A DNA stretch of 64,000 nucleotides from Arthrobacter zhaoxinii. GTDB taxonomy: Bacteria; Actinomycetota; Actinomycetes; Actinomycetales; Micrococcaceae. Under the pieces are notes generated by a model that did not search any database, was not told where the DNA came from, and saw only the letters and a program-made list of their open reading frames with translations. Position 1 is the stretch's first letter. Each line of letters begins with the position of its first letter. Position numbers and translations under genes: made by a program. Shown here one piece after another: positions 1 to 9,670 of the stretch. The stretch lies in the NCBI RefSeq assembly GCF_025244925.1, contig NZ_CP104275.1, positions 1,054,001-1,118,000 on the forward strand. Direction: 5' to 3'.

Positions 1-288
1 ATGGGCCTGACCTTCGGACCGATGGGTGCGATGCTGCCGGAGCTGTTCCCGACGAACGTGCGCTACACCGGCTCGGCGATCGCCTACAACGTCTCCTCGA
101 TCCTGGGCGCTGCGGTGGCTCCGTTCATCGCCGTCGCGCTGTGGCAGGCGGCGGACGGCAGTCCGTGGCTGGTGGGCATCTACCTGTCCTCGATGGCGGT
201 GCTGACGCTGATCGCGCTGTTCGTCACCAAGGACACCAAGGACGTCGACTACGAGAACAACTCCAGTGAGGCCGTGAAGGTCCTCTAA
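1..288 (+). CDS. MHS/MFS-type transporter, C-terminal fragment
   Basis: This is the 3' end of a gene that begins before the window; only the last 95 residues are visible and the ATG at base 1 is probably internal. The fragment has the loop signature PELFPTNVRYTGSAIAYN and two hydrophobic spans (about residues 30-50 and 58-75), followed by a short charged tail. That loop is typical of the metabolite:H+ symporter (MHS) branch of the major facilitator superfamily, which imports organic acids or osmolytes across the membrane. The substrate cannot be read from the fragment. A strong hairpin terminator follows the stop. Confidence 0.8.
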   Translation: MGLTFGPMGAMLPELFPTNVRYTGSAIAYNVSSILGAAVAPFIAVALWQAADGSPWLVGIYLSSMAVLTLIALFVTKDTKDVDYENNSSEAVKVL

Positions 289-301
289 CCGGTAACAACA
301 C

Positions 302-345
302 AGCAGGCCCGGTTCCCTCTGCGGGAACCGGGCCTGCTTTGTTTT
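302..345. terminator. Bidirectional intrinsic terminator
   Basis: A perfect 16-bp stem (302-317 pairing with 323-338) closes a 5-base loop and is followed by TTTGTTTT on the plus strand. It lies between the convergent transporter fragment and accA3; the other side is also T-rich (GTGTTGTT on the minus strand), so it probably ends both transcripts. Confidence 0.9.
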
Positions 346-378
346 GCGCTGCTGCTGTTGTTCGGGGGTCGTCCGGGG

Positions 379-2184
379 TCAGTCCAGGATCGAAGCGATG
401 ACGGCGCCGGCGGAGACCGTTGCACCGGGAAGGGCGCTCAGACCGGTGATGGTGCCGGACTTGTGCGCGGTCAGCGGCTGCTCCATCTTCATGGCTTCCA
501 GCACCACGACGAGATCGCCCTCGCGGACCACTGCTCCGTCCTCGACGGCTACCTTGACGATGGTTCCCTGCATGGGGGAGGTGAGGTCATCGCCCGCAGC
601 TGCAGTTGAGGCTCCGCCGCGGGACCGCTTGCGCGCCTTGCCGTTGCTGCGTGCGCCGTTGGAGGTGCCGGCACCGGGGCCGCCCAGGCCGGCCGGGAGC
701 ACAACCTCAAGCCGCTTGCCGCCTACTTCAACGGTGACGCGGCGGCGCTCGTCGTCGTCGTCGCCCGTTGCCGGTTCACCGCTCCAGGCCGGGATGGTGT
801 TCACGAACCCGGTCTCGATCCAGCGGGTGTGTACGCCGAAGCTCTCCTCGCCGGTGAAGGCGGGGTCAGCGGTCACGGCGCGGTGGAAGGGCAGTACTGT
901 CGGCATGCCGACGACGTCGATCTCGGCCAGGGCACGCCGTGCCCGCTGCAGCGCCTCGCGGCGGGTGGCACCGGTGACAATCAGCTTGGCGAGCATGGAA
1001 TCGAAGTTTCCGCCCACGGTTTCGCCGGCTTCGATGCCGGAGTCCACGCGGACACCGGGGCCGGTGGGCAGCTTGAATTCCGAGACGGTGCCGGGGGCGG
1101 GCATGAAATTGCGGCCCGGGTCTTCGCCGTTGATGCGGAATTCGAAGGAGTGGCCGCGTACTTCCGGATCGCCGTAGCCCAGTGCTTCGCCGCGGGCGAT
1201 GCGGAACTGTTCGCGGACCAGGTCCAGGCCGGTGACCTCCTCGGAAACCGGGTGCTCCACCTGGAGGCGCGTGTTGACCTCGAGGAAGGAAATGGTGCCG
1301 TCCGTGCCGACCAGGAATTCGCACGTGCCGGCGCCCTGGTAGCCGGCCTCCTTCAGGATGGCCTTCGACGCCGCGTACAGGCTGGCGTTCTGCTCTTCGG
1401 AGAGGAAGGGAGCGGGAGCTTCCTCAACCAGCTTCTGGTTGCGGCGCTGCAGGGAGCAGTCGCGGGTGGAGACGACGACGACGTTGCCGTAGGCGTCCGC
1501 CAGGCACTGGGTTTCCACGTGGCGGGGTGCATCGAGGAAGCGTTCGATGAAGCACTCGCCGCGGCCGAAGGCAGCTGTGGCCTCGCGGACGGCGGAGTCG
1601 AACATCTCGGGGATCTCGTCGCGGGTGCGGGCAACCTTGATGCCGCGGCCGCCGCCGCCGAAAGCTGCCTTGATGGCCAGCGGGAGGCCGTGCCGGTCCG
1701 CGAAGTCCAGGACGTCCTGGGCGGACTCGACAGGGTCCGGGGTGCCGGGAACCAGCGGTGCACCGACCTTGGCGGCGATGTGGCGGGCCTGGACCTTGTC
1801 TCCGAGTGAGGAGATGGCGCTGGGGGAGGGGCCGATCCAGGTCAGGCCGGCGTCGATGACGCGCTGGGCGAATTCGGCATTCTCGGAGAGGAAGCCGTAA
1901 CCGGGGTGGATGGCGTCCGCTCCCGAGCGGGCGGCGGCGTCGAGGATCTTGCCCATGTCCAGGTAGGACTCGGCGGCGGTGCTGCCGCCCAGGGCGTAGG
2001 CCTCGTCGGCAAGGCGGACGTGCAGGGCGTCGCGGTCGGGGTCGGCGTACACCGCAACGGCGGCAATTCCCTCATCGCGGGCGGCGCGGATGACTCGGAC
2101 CGCAATCTCGCCGCGGTTGGCAATGAGGATCTTGGTGAGTGCCTTGGCGGGGGTCGCTTCGGGCGCGGGGATGTTCTGGCTCAT
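379..2184 (-). CDS. accA3: Acetyl/propionyl-CoA carboxylase alpha subunit (biotin carboxylase + BCCP)
   Basis: 601 residues, full length for the actinobacterial alpha chain that carboxylates biotin with ATP and bicarbonate and carries it on its own biotinyl domain. Visible motifs are the N-terminal [18 protein letters not shown], the ATP-grasp glycine loop GGGGRG (about 176-181), the ENxRxQVEH-type catalytic stretch [13 protein letters not shown] (about 303-315) and the C-terminal EAMKMEQPL, whose Lys566 is the biotinylation site. A linker rich in G, A, S and R precedes the BCCP domain. The partner beta and epsilon subunits and the ligase birA are encoded at 7.6-11.5 kb, so this is part of one carboxylase system for malonyl-CoA, methylmalonyl-CoA or long-chain acyl-CoA. 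The exact acyl preference depends on the beta subunit. Confidence 0.95.
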   Translation of the reverse strand: MSQNIPAPEATPAKALTKILIANRGEIAVRVIRAARDEGIAAVAVYADPDRDALHVRLADEAYALGGSTAAESYLDMGKILDAAARSGADAIHPGYGFLSENAEFAQRVIDAGLTWIGPSPSAISSLGDKVQARHIAAKVGAPLVPGTPDPVESAQDVLDFADRHGLPLAIKAAFGGGGRGIKVARTRDEIPEMFDSAVREATAAFGRGECFIERFLDAPRHVETQCLADAYGNVVVVSTRDCSLQRRNQKLVEEAPAPFLSEEQNASLYAASKAILKEAGYQGAGTCEFLVGTDGTISFLEVNTRLQVEHPVSEEVTGLDLVREQFRIARGEALGYGDPEVRGHSFEFRINGEDPGRNFMPAPGTVSEFKLPTGPGVRVDSGIEAGETVGGNFDSMLAKLIVTGATRREALQRARRALAEIDVVGMPTVLPFHRAVTADPAFTGEESFGVHTRWIETGFVNTIPAWSGEPATGDDDDERRRVTVEVGGKRLEVVLPAGLGGPGAGTSNGARSNGKARKRSRGGASTAAAGDDLTSPMQGTIVKVAVEDGAVVREGDLVVVLEAMKMEQPLTAHKSGTITGLSALPGATVSAGAVIASILD

Positions 2185-2461
2185 TGGTGCACTGGCTCCT
2201 TTTGATCTGTTCGGAGCCTAGCGCGGTTTTGTGGTCTCGGGCCATAATGCGTGCTGTTTCTGCGTGGGAACCGGCGGATCGTTGTGGGGATTCTACAAAG
2301 CCGGGCGGTTGCGACGGGTGCTTGGTGCGTCCGCGACACATCCGGGACCGGTGCCGGTGTCCGCCGGGACTGCTCCTCCCGGATCGACTGCCCGGCGAGG
2401 TTATGTACCTGCGGTCCATACCCTTGGAACGAGCTCCCGGGGGACCGCGTGTAATGGCCGC
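2185..2461. other. Divergent intergenic region accA3 / DUF559-type gene
   Basis: 277 bases between two divergently transcribed genes. It must contain the accA3 promoter and probably that of the 2462 gene. I see no RNA gene, and no inverted repeat long enough to claim an operator. Confidence 0.5.
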
Positions 2462-3403
2462 ATGAGACGCCCTGCTCCGCTGCCTGCACCTCTCCAAGGG
2501 ATGCCTTTTACGCTGGACGCCGCCCAGGCACGAAGGGTCAATCCGGGCCGGCTCCGTGCTTCTGACGTGAGGACTCCCAGCCGCTCCGTCCGCGTGCCCG
2601 TAGAAGGCCGATTCTCCCTGGCCGACAGCTGCCGGCCGTATGTAGAGCTATTGCCGGACGCTGTCCTGAGTCACACGACAGCCGCACGGTTGCATGGACT
2701 GGTTCTTCCCCGGCGCCTGGCTGAGGAGCCGGTGATCCACTTGAGCCGGTCTCCGGGCAAGAGCCAGTCCCGGCGACGGCACGTAGTCGGACACCGGCTG
2801 GTTCTTTCGCCGGAAGAAACCACCCGCATCCTCGGACTGCCGGCCACCACCATTGCCCGCACCTGGCTTGATCTGGCTGCCATGCTGACGCTGGAGGAGC
2901 TGATCGTCCTGGGAGATCAGATTGTGAGCGAACATCAACGCAGCTTCGGTCCGCGCAGATTGGCGCTCGTACCGTTGGCGGAACTGCAGCGCTTCATTGA
3001 GGGGAAATCGGGCATTGCGCATCTGTCCCGGAGCCGTAAGGCTCTGGGGTACCTTCGCGTTGGGGTGGATTCACCGCCCGAAACCCGGCTGCGGCTCATG
3101 CTCCAGCAAGATCCGCAGTTGCCCGAGTTCGTTCCCAATGTGGCTATCTGCGACGCCGCGGGCGAGCCGCAGGTCTGGGCTGATCTTGGTTGTCGTGAGT
3201 TCCGGACCTGTTTGGAGTACGACGGCGCCCACCATCTGACCCCGGAACAACAGGCGAAGGACCATCACAGGGACCTCTTGGCGGCTGAGCTGGGGTGGGT
3301 GCAGGTGAAGATCAGCCGGAACGATCTGTTGCAGGGCGCCGGCTGGGTGGGAGCGAAGGTGCGCCGGGGACTGGTCCTGGCAGGATGGGTACCTCCCCAA
3401 TAG
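2462..3403 (+). CDS. AbiEi-like / DUF559 endonuclease-fold protein
   Basis: 313 residues from the ATG at 2462. The frame stays open 231 bases further upstream, but that extension is low in similarity and homologs I recall begin near MRRPAPL. The N-terminal part resembles the AbiEi antitoxin family (the LSHTTAARLHGL and WLDLA stretches). The C-terminal part carries a Vsr/DUF559 restriction-endonuclease-like core: PPETRLR, VWADLGCREFRTCLEYDG, HH, D and a final VQVKISRNDLL. Such proteins occur in many copies in Arthrobacter genomes without a known substrate. There is no partner toxin gene next to it, so a toxin-antitoxin role is not supported here. Confidence 0.75.
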   Translation: MRRPAPLPAPLQGMPFTLDAAQARRVNPGRLRASDVRTPSRSVRVPVEGRFSLADSCRPYVELLPDAVLSHTTAARLHGLVLPRRLAEEPVIHLSRSPGKSQSRRRHVVGHRLVLSPEETTRILGLPATTIARTWLDLAAMLTLEELIVLGDQIVSEHQRSFGPRRLALVPLAELQRFIEGKSGIAHLSRSRKALGYLRVGVDSPPETRLRLMLQQDPQLPEFVPNVAICDAAGEPQVWADLGCREFRTCLEYDGAHHLTPEQQAKDHHRDLLAAELGWVQVKISRNDLLQGAGWVGAKVRRGLVLAGWVPPQ

Positions 3404-3446
3404 CTCTTCGGGGCAGCGCCGTCCCGGTGAAGGGACCTAGCCAGAC

Positions 3447-3552
3447 ATCTACTGAGCAGATAACGGGGTCATGGGGACTGGATAAGCCCGTTATCTGCTC
3501 AGTAGATCGCCAACGGGCCTGGATAAGCCCGTTATCTGCTCAGTAGATCGCC
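3447..3552. repeat. Three copies of a 21-bp motif, one inverted and two direct
   Basis: The 21-bp motif reading CCCGTTATCTGCTCAGTAGAT occurs directly at 3487-3507 and 3528-3548, and as its exact reverse complement at 3447-3467. The two direct copies sit in a larger perfect 34-bp repeat (3478-3511 and 3519-3552, period 41). The inverted copy can fold with either direct copy into a 21-bp stem. The element lies between the convergent 2462-3403 and maf genes. There is no T tract, so it is not a standard terminator. Confidence 0.85.
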
Positions 3553-3577
3553 GACAGCGCCAGCCGCCACCAGGAAG

Positions 3578-4213
3578 CTACTTCCAGAGGTCGATGATCC
3601 GCACATCGGCGCTGGCCAGCAGCTGGCGCAGGGTCGACACGGACAGGCCGACGACGGCGTGCGGGTCGCCGTCGACGCGCTCGATGAACGCCCCGCCCAG
3701 GGAATCGATGGTGAAGGAACCGGCCACCTGCAGCGGCTCACCCGTGGCGATGTAGGCCTCGATCTCGTCGTCGGAGAGCTTCGCGAAGTGCACCTCGGCG
3801 GAGGACACCGCCCCGAGGGTGGCGCCGGAGCCGTCCTCGTCGGTGTCACGGCAGTCCACGAGCCAGTGCCCGGTGTGCAGGACCCCGGAGGAACCGCTCA
3901 TGCGGCGGATCCGTTCGCGGGCGACGTCGGCCTCCCAGGGCTTGCCGTGCGCCTCGCCGTCGAATTCGAAGACCGAATCGCAGCCGATCACCAGGGCGCC
4001 GTCGGCCTCGGGCAGGGAGGCCACGGCTTCGGCCTTGGCCCGGGCCAGCAGCAGGGCCGTATCGTGCGGGTCGGTCAGGCCGTAGTGGGCGGTGACGGCG
4101 TCTTCGTCGACGTCGGAGACGAGGACGGTATGGCTGATGCCGGCATCGGTCAGCAGCTTGGTGCGGGCGGGGGACGCGGAGGCCAGAATGAGGCTCAGGT
4201 TCGGGTTGGTCAC
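3578..4213 (-). CDS. maf: Maf family nucleotide pyrophosphatase
   Basis: 211 residues, normal for the Maf/YhdE family, cytoplasmic house-cleaning enzymes that hydrolyse non-canonical or modified nucleoside triphosphates to monophosphates. The N-terminal LILASASPARTKLL is the family signature, and VIGCDSVFEFDG carries the conserved acidic residue of the active site. In mycobacteria, as I recall it, maf sits between accE5 and accA3 beside the acyl-CoA carboxylase genes. The same arrangement is partly kept here, with a symporter and a DUF885 gene added upstream. Confidence 0.93.
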   Translation of the reverse strand: MTNPNLSLILASASPARTKLLTDAGISHTVLVSDVDEDAVTAHYGLTDPHDTALLLARAKAEAVASLPEADGALVIGCDSVFEFDGEAHGKPWEADVARERIRRMSGSSGVLHTGHWLVDCRDTDEDGSGATLGAVSSAEVHFAKLSDDEIEAYIATGEPLQVAGSFTIDSLGGAFIERVDGDPHAVVGLSVSTLRQLLASADVRIIDLWK

Positions 4214-4258
4214 GGAATCAAGCCTAGTGCCGGGGCGGACCGGCCCGGAAACTCCAAA

Positions 4259-4290
4259 CGCCGGGCCGCCCCCGAAGGGACGGCCCGGCG
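4259..4290 (-). terminator. Hairpin downstream of the symporter gene
   Basis: A 10-bp stem (4259-4268 with 4281-4290) extends by three further GC pairs to a CGAA loop. On the minus strand it is followed by TTTGGAGTTT. It lies between the symporter stop and the maf start and probably separates the two transcripts. Confidence 0.6.
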
Positions 4291-4306
4291 CTGCAACCCG
4301 AAGGGA

Positions 4307-5701
4307 TCAGCTCTTGGACTCGACGAGCACGGGGACCTCGAGCTGCTCGGAATCATCCACGAACGGATCGCCCTGGCGGCGGGCGTTGTACAGCCCGGTA
4401 TCCAGCAGTCCGTTGCGCCGGGCCACGAGCGTGGGAACCACGGTCTGGCCGGCCACGTTCACGGCGGTACGGCCCATGTCCAGGATCGGATCGATGGCCA
4501 GGAGCAGGCCGACGCCGGCCAGCGGCAGGCCGAGGGTGGACAGGGTCAGCGTGAGCATTACGACGGCGCCGGTGGTGCCGGCGGTTGCGGCAGAACCCAG
4601 AACCGAAACCAGTGCGATCAGCAGGTAGTCGGTGAAGGCCAGGTCCACGTTGAAGAACTGGGCCACGAAGATCGCGGAGACGGCCGGGTAGATCGAGGCG
4701 CAGCCGTCCATCTTGGTGGTGGCGCCCAGCGGCACGGCGAAGGAGGCGTAGGCCCGGGGGACACCCAGGTTGCGCTCGGTCACGCGCTGGGTCAGCGGCA
4801 GCGTTCCCACTGAGGAGCGGGACACGAAGGCCAGCTGGATAGCGGGCCAGGCGCCGGAGAACCACTGGCGGACGGAGAGTCCGTGGGCCTTGATCAGGGC
4901 CGGGTAGACACCGAAGAGGACCAGGAACAGGCCCAGGTAGACGGTCAGGGCGAACATGCCGAGCGACCCGATGGTATCCCAGCCGTAGGTCGCGACGGCG
5001 GTGCCGATGAGGCCGACCGTGCCGACCGGGGCGAGGCGGATGATCCACCACAGGACCTTCTGGATGACGGCCAGGGCGGAGGCGTTCAGGGCCAGGAAGG
5101 CTTCGGCGGGCTTGCCGACCTTGAGTGCGGCAATGCCGACGGCAATCGCGATCACGAGGATCTGCAGCACGTTGAAGCTGACGCTGGTGGTGACGTCACC
5201 GGATTCCGCCACCTTGGAGCTGGCACCGAGTCCCAGGAAGTTGGCCGGCACCAGGCCGGTCAGGAAGCCCACCCAGCTGCCCTGGCTGCCGCTGAATTCC
5301 TCGCCCTCGCTGACCGAGGCGTTGTTGCCCGGCTGCAGGAAGAAGCCCAGCAGAATGCCGATGACCACGCTGATCAGCGCCGTAATGGCGAACCAGAGCA
5401 GCGTCTGCCAGGCGAGCCGGGCGGCGTTGGACACGGCCCGCAGGTTGGCGATCGAGCTGACCACGGCGGTGAAGATCAGGGGGACAACGGCGGCCTTCAG
5501 CAGTGAGACGTAGCTGCTGCCGATGGTGTCCAGCGTGGTGGTGAGCCAGTTCGGTTCATCGTCAACGGTGCCCATTGTCTTGGCCAGGAGGCCGAGCGCG
5601 ATGCCTGCAATGAGGGCGGCGATGATCTGCGGTCCGAAGGACGTTGCCCACTTGGGCAGCCGCCGGGCGGGGGATTCGGGGGAGGAAGTCTGTGAGGTCA
5701 C
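4307..5701 (-). CDS. Dicarboxylate/amino acid:cation symporter (DAACS family)
   Basis: 464 residues from a GTG at 5701. The frame is open to a TTG at 5767, but the extra 22 residues look non-native, and family members usually begin shortly before the first helix. Multiple membrane segments are visible, including FGPQIIAALIAGIALGLLA. The re-entrant signature is present as SRSSVGTLPLTQRV (serine-rich HP1 region) and GATTKMDGCA, the NMDGT-like motif of TM7 in which cation and substrate bind. The family imports glutamate, aspartate or C4-dicarboxylates with H+ or Na+. The MDGCA variant in place of NMDGT may affect specificity, so I do not name a substrate. Confidence 0.88.
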   Translation of the reverse strand: MTSQTSSPESPARRLPKWATSFGPQIIAALIAGIALGLLAKTMGTVDDEPNWLTTTLDTIGSSYVSLLKAAVVPLIFTAVVSSIANLRAVSNAARLAWQTLLWFAITALISVVIGILLGFFLQPGNNASVSEGEEFSGSQGSWVGFLTGLVPANFLGLGASSKVAESGDVTTSVSFNVLQILVIAIAVGIAALKVGKPAEAFLALNASALAVIQKVLWWIIRLAPVGTVGLIGTAVATYGWDTIGSLGMFALTVYLGLFLVLFGVYPALIKAHGLSVRQWFSGAWPAIQLAFVSRSSVGTLPLTQRVTERNLGVPRAYASFAVPLGATTKMDGCASIYPAVSAIFVAQFFNVDLAFTDYLLIALVSVLGSAATAGTTGAVVMLTLTLSTLGLPLAGVGLLLAIDPILDMGRTAVNVAGQTVVPTLVARRNGLLDTGLYNARRQGDPFVDDSEQLEVPVLVESKS

Positions 5702-5825
5702 GGGAAAGACTCTAGCGGTGATCCCATAGCAGACCGGACTCAAAGTTGCGAAATGTGACGGCAACAAAAAGTGTCCAAGTCAGCGGGTTCTGGGGGGAAT
5801 CCGCGCGGTTACTGCCCGGAAACGG

Positions 5826-5855
5826 CAGTGGCCCGGGATATTCCCCGGGCCACTG
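5826..5855 (-). terminator. Hairpin downstream of the DUF885 gene
   Basis: A perfect 12-bp stem (5826-5837 with 5844-5855) with a 6-base loop lies just past the stop of the DUF885 gene on the minus strand. The tail is not a clean U run, so termination efficiency is uncertain. Confidence 0.6.
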
Positions 5856-5874
5856 TGACTAACGTCGCAGGCTG

Positions 5875-7599
5875 CTACTCGCCCAGCAGGGCACGCCTCA
5901 GCGTATCCAGGCCGACGGAACCCAGCTGCAGCGCCCGGGTGTGGAACGCCTTCTCGTCAAACGCGTCGCCCTCGCGGCTGCGGACCTCGTCGCGGATCTG
6001 TTCCCAGAGCCGCTGGCCCAGCTTGTAGGAGGGGGCTTGGCCCGGCCAGCCGAGGTAGCGGGTGAACTCAAAGTTCAGCTGACCCTCGCTGATGGACAGG
6101 TTCTGCTTCAGGAAGCCGTAGCCCTTGTCCGCGGTCCAGGTGCCTTCGCCCCAGCGTTTCGGGATCTCCAGTTCCAAGTGGACGCCGATGTCGAAGACCA
6201 CCCGTGCGGCACGCATCCGCTGCGCGTCCAGCATGCCCATCCGGTCGCCCGGATCGCTGAGATAGCCCAGCTGCTCCATCAGCCGCTCCGCGTAGAGCGC
6301 CCAGCCCTCACCGTGGCCGGACACCCAGCACACGTTGCGCCGCCAGTCGTTGAGCAGGCCGCGGGATGCGGTCGCCGTTGCAATCTGGAGGTGGTGGCCG
6401 GGAACACCCTCGTGGTAAACGGTGGTGGTCTCCTGCCAGGTGGTGAAGGTGTCCTCTCCTGCCGGCACGGACCACCACATGCGGCCCGGACGGGAGAAAT
6501 CATCACTGGGGCCGGTGTAGTAGATGCCGCCCTCCTGGGTGGGGGCAATCATGCACTCGATCCGGCGCATCGGTTCTGTGATCTCGAAGTGGGACCCGGC
6601 GAGGTCGGCGACGGCGCGGTCGGCGAGGTTCTGCATCCAGGCCTGCAGCTCGTCCGTGCCGTGCAGCTGGCGTGCCGGATCCTCGTCGAGGATCCGCATC
6701 GCTTCGGCGACGCTGGCGCCGGGGCGGATCTGCTCCGCGACGGCCTCTTGTTCGGCAATGATGCGGTCCAATTCCTCGACGCCCCACTGGTAGGTCTCTT
6801 CCAGATCCACGGCGGATCCGAGGAACCGGCGGGACATCAAGGCGTAGCGTTCCCGGCCCACGGCATCCTCGGCAGGGGCGGCCGGAAGCAGTTCCTCTTC
6901 AAGGAAGGACGCGAGGTTGGTGTAGGCCCGGCGGGCCGCGTCAGCGCCGGTCCGCAGATCCGCACGGAGTGATGCGGGCAGCTCCTCGCCGCCGGGCAGT
7001 GAGGCGTTGGCGGCAAGGGCGTCAAAGAATCCGCCGTCCTCGGCATAGGCTGAGGCCTGCTCAATGACGATCTTCACCTGCCGGCGGGCGGCTGACAGGC
7101 CGCGCCGGATACCGCTGCGCAGGCTGGTGATGTAGCCGGCGACGGCGTCGTCCACGTTGTTCAAGCGGCCCGCAATATGGTGCCACTGTTCCTCAGTGTC
7201 CGTGGGCATGAGGTCGAAGATGCTGCGGATGCCCTGCGCGGGGGAGGCAATGTTGTTTAGCTCCGCCAGGTCCCAGCCCGATTCGTGGATTTCCAGATCC
7301 AGGCCGAGGCGTTCGTGCATCGCGTCAAGGGTGACGCGGTCGACGTCGTCCGCCGGCTCCAGTCCGTCCAGTCGGCCCAGCGTCTCCCGGGCGGCCTCGG
7401 CAAAGGACTCCAGGCCGGCCGGCGAATAGTCGCCGTATTCGGTTTCCTGCCCGGGGATGCCGAGGGACGTGGCGAAGGACGGGTCCAGGTGCAGGAGCGT
7501 GGCGGTGTAGGCATCGGCAACGGCGTCGATGGCGGTGGGCTGGCGCACCGGGGCGCTGCTGGCAGCGGCGGTGGTGGGCGATGATGTCTGATGGGTCAC
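5875..7599 (-). CDS. DUF885 family metallopeptidase-like protein
   Basis: 574 residues, the usual length for DUF885 (PF05960) proteins. Around residue 395 it has VYHEGVPGHHLQ, an HExxH-like zinc-site arrangement conserved in the family, followed by SGHGEGWALYAERLM, which supplies a further acidic residue. Members are annotated as putative carboxypeptidases, but few have been tested. There is no signal peptide or membrane segment, so it is probably cytoplasmic. It is co-directional with accE (44 bases from the accE stop) and with the symporter downstream; peptide or amino-acid salvage is a reasonable but unproven link. Confidence 0.85.
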   Translation of the reverse strand: MTHQTSSPTTAAASSAPVRQPTAIDAVADAYTATLLHLDPSFATSLGIPGQETEYGDYSPAGLESFAEAARETLGRLDGLEPADDVDRVTLDAMHERLGLDLEIHESGWDLAELNNIASPAQGIRSIFDLMPTDTEEQWHHIAGRLNNVDDAVAGYITSLRSGIRRGLSAARRQVKIVIEQASAYAEDGGFFDALAANASLPGGEELPASLRADLRTGADAARRAYTNLASFLEEELLPAAPAEDAVGRERYALMSRRFLGSAVDLEETYQWGVEELDRIIAEQEAVAEQIRPGASVAEAMRILDEDPARQLHGTDELQAWMQNLADRAVADLAGSHFEITEPMRRIECMIAPTQEGGIYYTGPSDDFSRPGRMWWSVPAGEDTFTTWQETTTVYHEGVPGHHLQIATATASRGLLNDWRRNVCWVSGHGEGWALYAERLMEQLGYLSDPGDRMGMLDAQRMRAARVVFDIGVHLELEIPKRWGEGTWTADKGYGFLKQNLSISEGQLNFEFTRYLGWPGQAPSYKLGQRLWEQIRDEVRSREGDAFDEKAFHTRALQLGSVGLDTLRRALLGE

Positions 7600-7643
7600 A
7601 AACGTAGCCTAACCGCAGTGCGGTCCGGCGGTCTCGTTTATGA

Positions 7644-7877
7644 CTAGCGGTAGCTCCGCCGCCAGGAGCCGGGCCCCGGTTTCGGGTCCAGCCGGAGATT
7701 CCGCCGCCGCACCCAGGAGCGGTGGGCCGGACGTGCGGGCGGCAGCGGGCCGGCCTGCGCCTGCAGTCCGGCGACGACGGCGGTCAGCGCCGCGATCTCC
7801 TCCTCCGTGGGATTGCCGGCGGTCACGGAAAGCAGGGTTTCGGAAACGGGTTCCCGGCCCTCGTTGCCGGTACTCAC
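7644..7877 (-). CDS. accE: Acyl-CoA carboxylase epsilon subunit
   Basis: 77 residues. This small subunit is specific to actinobacterial acyl-CoA carboxylases and stabilises the alpha-beta complex. The diagnostic stretch is [21 protein letters not shown] (about residues 18-38). The rest is a proline- and arginine-rich tail ending in SWRRSYR, with W and R residues typical of the family's C terminus. Its ATG overlaps the accD stop by four bases (ATGA), so the two are translationally coupled and should be made in matched amounts. Confidence 0.9.
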   Translation of the reverse strand: MSTGNEGREPVSETLLSVTAGNPTEEEIAALTAVVAGLQAQAGPLPPARPAHRSWVRRRNLRLDPKPGPGSWRRSYR

Positions 7878-9469
7878 AGCGGCATGTTTCCGTGTTTCTT
7901 GGCGGGCAGCGAAGCACGCTTGTCGCGCGTTGCCCGCAGTCCGCGGATCAGCTGCAGCCGGGTCTCCGACGGTGCGATGACCGCGTCCACGTAGCCGAGC
8001 TCTGCGGCCTGGTAGGGGTTGAGCAGCTCGTCCTCATACTGCTCGATGTATTGGCGCCGGACGTCATCGACGTCGCCGCCGGCGTCGGCCGCTGCCTTCA
8101 GCGGAGCACGGTAGAGGATGTTTACCGCACCCTGGGCGCCCATGACGCCGATCTGCGCCGTGGGCCAGGCCAGGTTGATGTCCGCGCCGAGCTTCTTCGA
8201 ACCCATCACGATGTACGCGCCGCCGTAGGCCTTGCGGGTGATGACGGTCAGCTTGGGCACGGTGGCTTCGGCGTAGGCATAGAGCAGCTTGGCGCCGCGG
8301 CGGATGATGCCCTGGAACTCCTGGTCCTTGCCCGGCAGGAAGCCCGGCACGTCCACGAAGGTCAGGATCGGGATGTTGAAGGCGTCGCAGTTGCGGACAA
8401 ACCGGGCTGCCTTCTCGGAGGCGGCGATGTCCAGGGTTCCGGCGAACTGCATCGGCTGGTTGGCCACGATGCCCACGGTGTGGCCCTCCACGCGTCCGTA
8501 GCCGATGATCACGTTCGGGGCGTACAGGGCCTGCATCTCCAGGAAATGCCCGTCATCGAGCACATTCTCGATGACGGCGCGGATGTCGTAGGGCTGGTTC
8601 GCCGAGTCCGGGATCAGCTCGTCCAGGGCCAGATCCGCCTCGGTGGGCTCGGGATCGGAGTCGAAGGCGGTCAGCGGCGCTTCGGCCAGGTTGTTCGAGG
8701 GCAGGAAGTCGAGCAGTTCACGGACAAACTCGATGGCGTCCTCTTCGTCGGAGGCCAGGTAGGCGGAGGTGCCGGTGTTGGCATTGTGCTGCCGGGCGCC
8801 GCCCAGGGTCTCCATGTCCACGTCCTCGCCGGTGACGGTCTTGATGACATCGGGTCCGGTGATGAACATGTGCGAGGTCTTGTCCACCATCACGACGAAG
8901 TCGGTGAGGGCGGGGGAGTAGGCAGCGCCGCCGGCGGAGGGGCCCATGATCAGCGAAATCTGGGGAACGACGCCGGAGGCATGGACATTGTTACGGAAGA
9001 TATCGGCGAACATCGCCAGCGAGGCGACGCCCTCCTGGATGCGGGCGCCGCCGCCGTCCAGGATGCCGATGACCGGGCAGCCGTTGCGGAGGGCAAATTC
9101 CTGGACCTTGACGATTTTTTCGCCGTTGACCTGGCTGAGGGAACCGCCGTAGACACTGAAGTCCTGGCTGTAGACCGCCACGGGGCGTCCGTCCACCGTG
9201 GCGTAGCCGGAAACCAGTCCGTCGCCGAGGGGCTTCTTCTTTTCCATGCCGAAGGCGGTGGAGCGGTGCACGGCAAGGGCGTCAAACTCGACGAAGGAAC
9301 CGGCGTCCACCAGCAGGTCGATGCGCTCGCGGGCGGTGTGCTTTCCGCGGGCATGCTGCTTCTCCACTGCTGCAGGCCCGGAGGGCACCGCTGCCGCGGC
9401 CCGGCGGCGCCGGAACTCGGCGATTTTGCCGGCCGTCGTATGCAGGGACAGGTCCTGGTCGATGCTCAA
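7874..9469 (-). CDS. accD: Acyl-CoA carboxylase beta subunit (carboxyltransferase)
   Basis: 531 residues when started at the TTG at 9469, which has a strong GGAGG Shine-Dalgarno a few bases upstream. An ATG at 9559 in the same frame lacks a ribosome site and adds 30 atypical residues. The protein transfers the carboxyl group from biotin to acyl-CoA. It shows the crotonase-type carboxyltransferase signatures [38 protein letters not shown] and the C-terminal [15 protein letters not shown] region ([24 protein letters not shown]). The overall pattern is closest to the AccD5/PccB (propionyl-CoA) group, which I infer rather than prove. Confidence 0.93.
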   Translation of the reverse strand: MSIDQDLSLHTTAGKIAEFRRRRAAAAVPSGPAAVEKQHARGKHTARERIDLLVDAGSFVEFDALAVHRSTAFGMEKKKPLGDGLVSGYATVDGRPVAVYSQDFSVYGGSLSQVNGEKIVKVQEFALRNGCPVIGILDGGGARIQEGVASLAMFADIFRNNVHASGVVPQISLIMGPSAGGAAYSPALTDFVVMVDKTSHMFITGPDVIKTVTGEDVDMETLGGARQHNANTGTSAYLASDEEDAIEFVRELLDFLPSNNLAEAPLTAFDSDPEPTEADLALDELIPDSANQPYDIRAVIENVLDDGHFLEMQALYAPNVIIGYGRVEGHTVGIVANQPMQFAGTLDIAASEKAARFVRNCDAFNIPILTFVDVPGFLPGKDQEFQGIIRRGAKLLYAYAEATVPKLTVITRKAYGGAYIVMGSKKLGADINLAWPTAQIGVMGAQGAVNILYRAPLKAAADAGGDVDDVRRQYIEQYEDELLNPYQAAELGYVDAVIAPSETRLQLIRGLRATRDKRASLPAKKHGNMPL

Positions 9470-9571
9470 GGGGGCCTCCGGGCGCTTCAGTTGAGACGCT
9501 GCACCGCCTCCGCAACGGGAGGAAGCACACGTGTTAAGTAGGTTCCGCACAAAAATCATGACGGTTTACCC

Positions 9572-9577
9572 AGTCTA
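9572..9577 (-). promoter_or_regulatory. Putative -10 box for accDE
   Basis: TAGACT on the minus strand matches the actinobacterial TAnnnT -10 consensus and lies about 100 bases upstream of the TTG start of accD. No convincing -35 is visible. A short inverted repeat TGTAG-AAAAC-CTACA (9602-9616) lies upstream of it and could be an operator. Confidence 0.4.
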
Positions 9578-9670
9578 GTGAGCCGGACCGGAGGGACTGA
9601 GTGTAGAAAACCTACAATTTCGCTCCCTGCCGGTTGGTCCGTCCCCCGCCGGTCACCATCCGGAGCCGGT

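Noticed and set aside
829..1809. Long plus-strand open frame opposite accA3
   Set aside because: It is an antisense frame of a GC-rich gene: Gly/Ala/Asp/Val-rich composition, no family motif, and lies wholly inside accA3.
2231..2461. Upstream extension of the AbiEi/DUF559-type protein
   Set aside because: The frame is open but the residues do not resemble the family, and the ATG at 2462 fits better.
7640..9541. 633-residue open frame opposite accD and accE
   Set aside because: Antisense shadow; the minus-strand genes have clear carboxylase motifs and ribosome sites, this frame has none.
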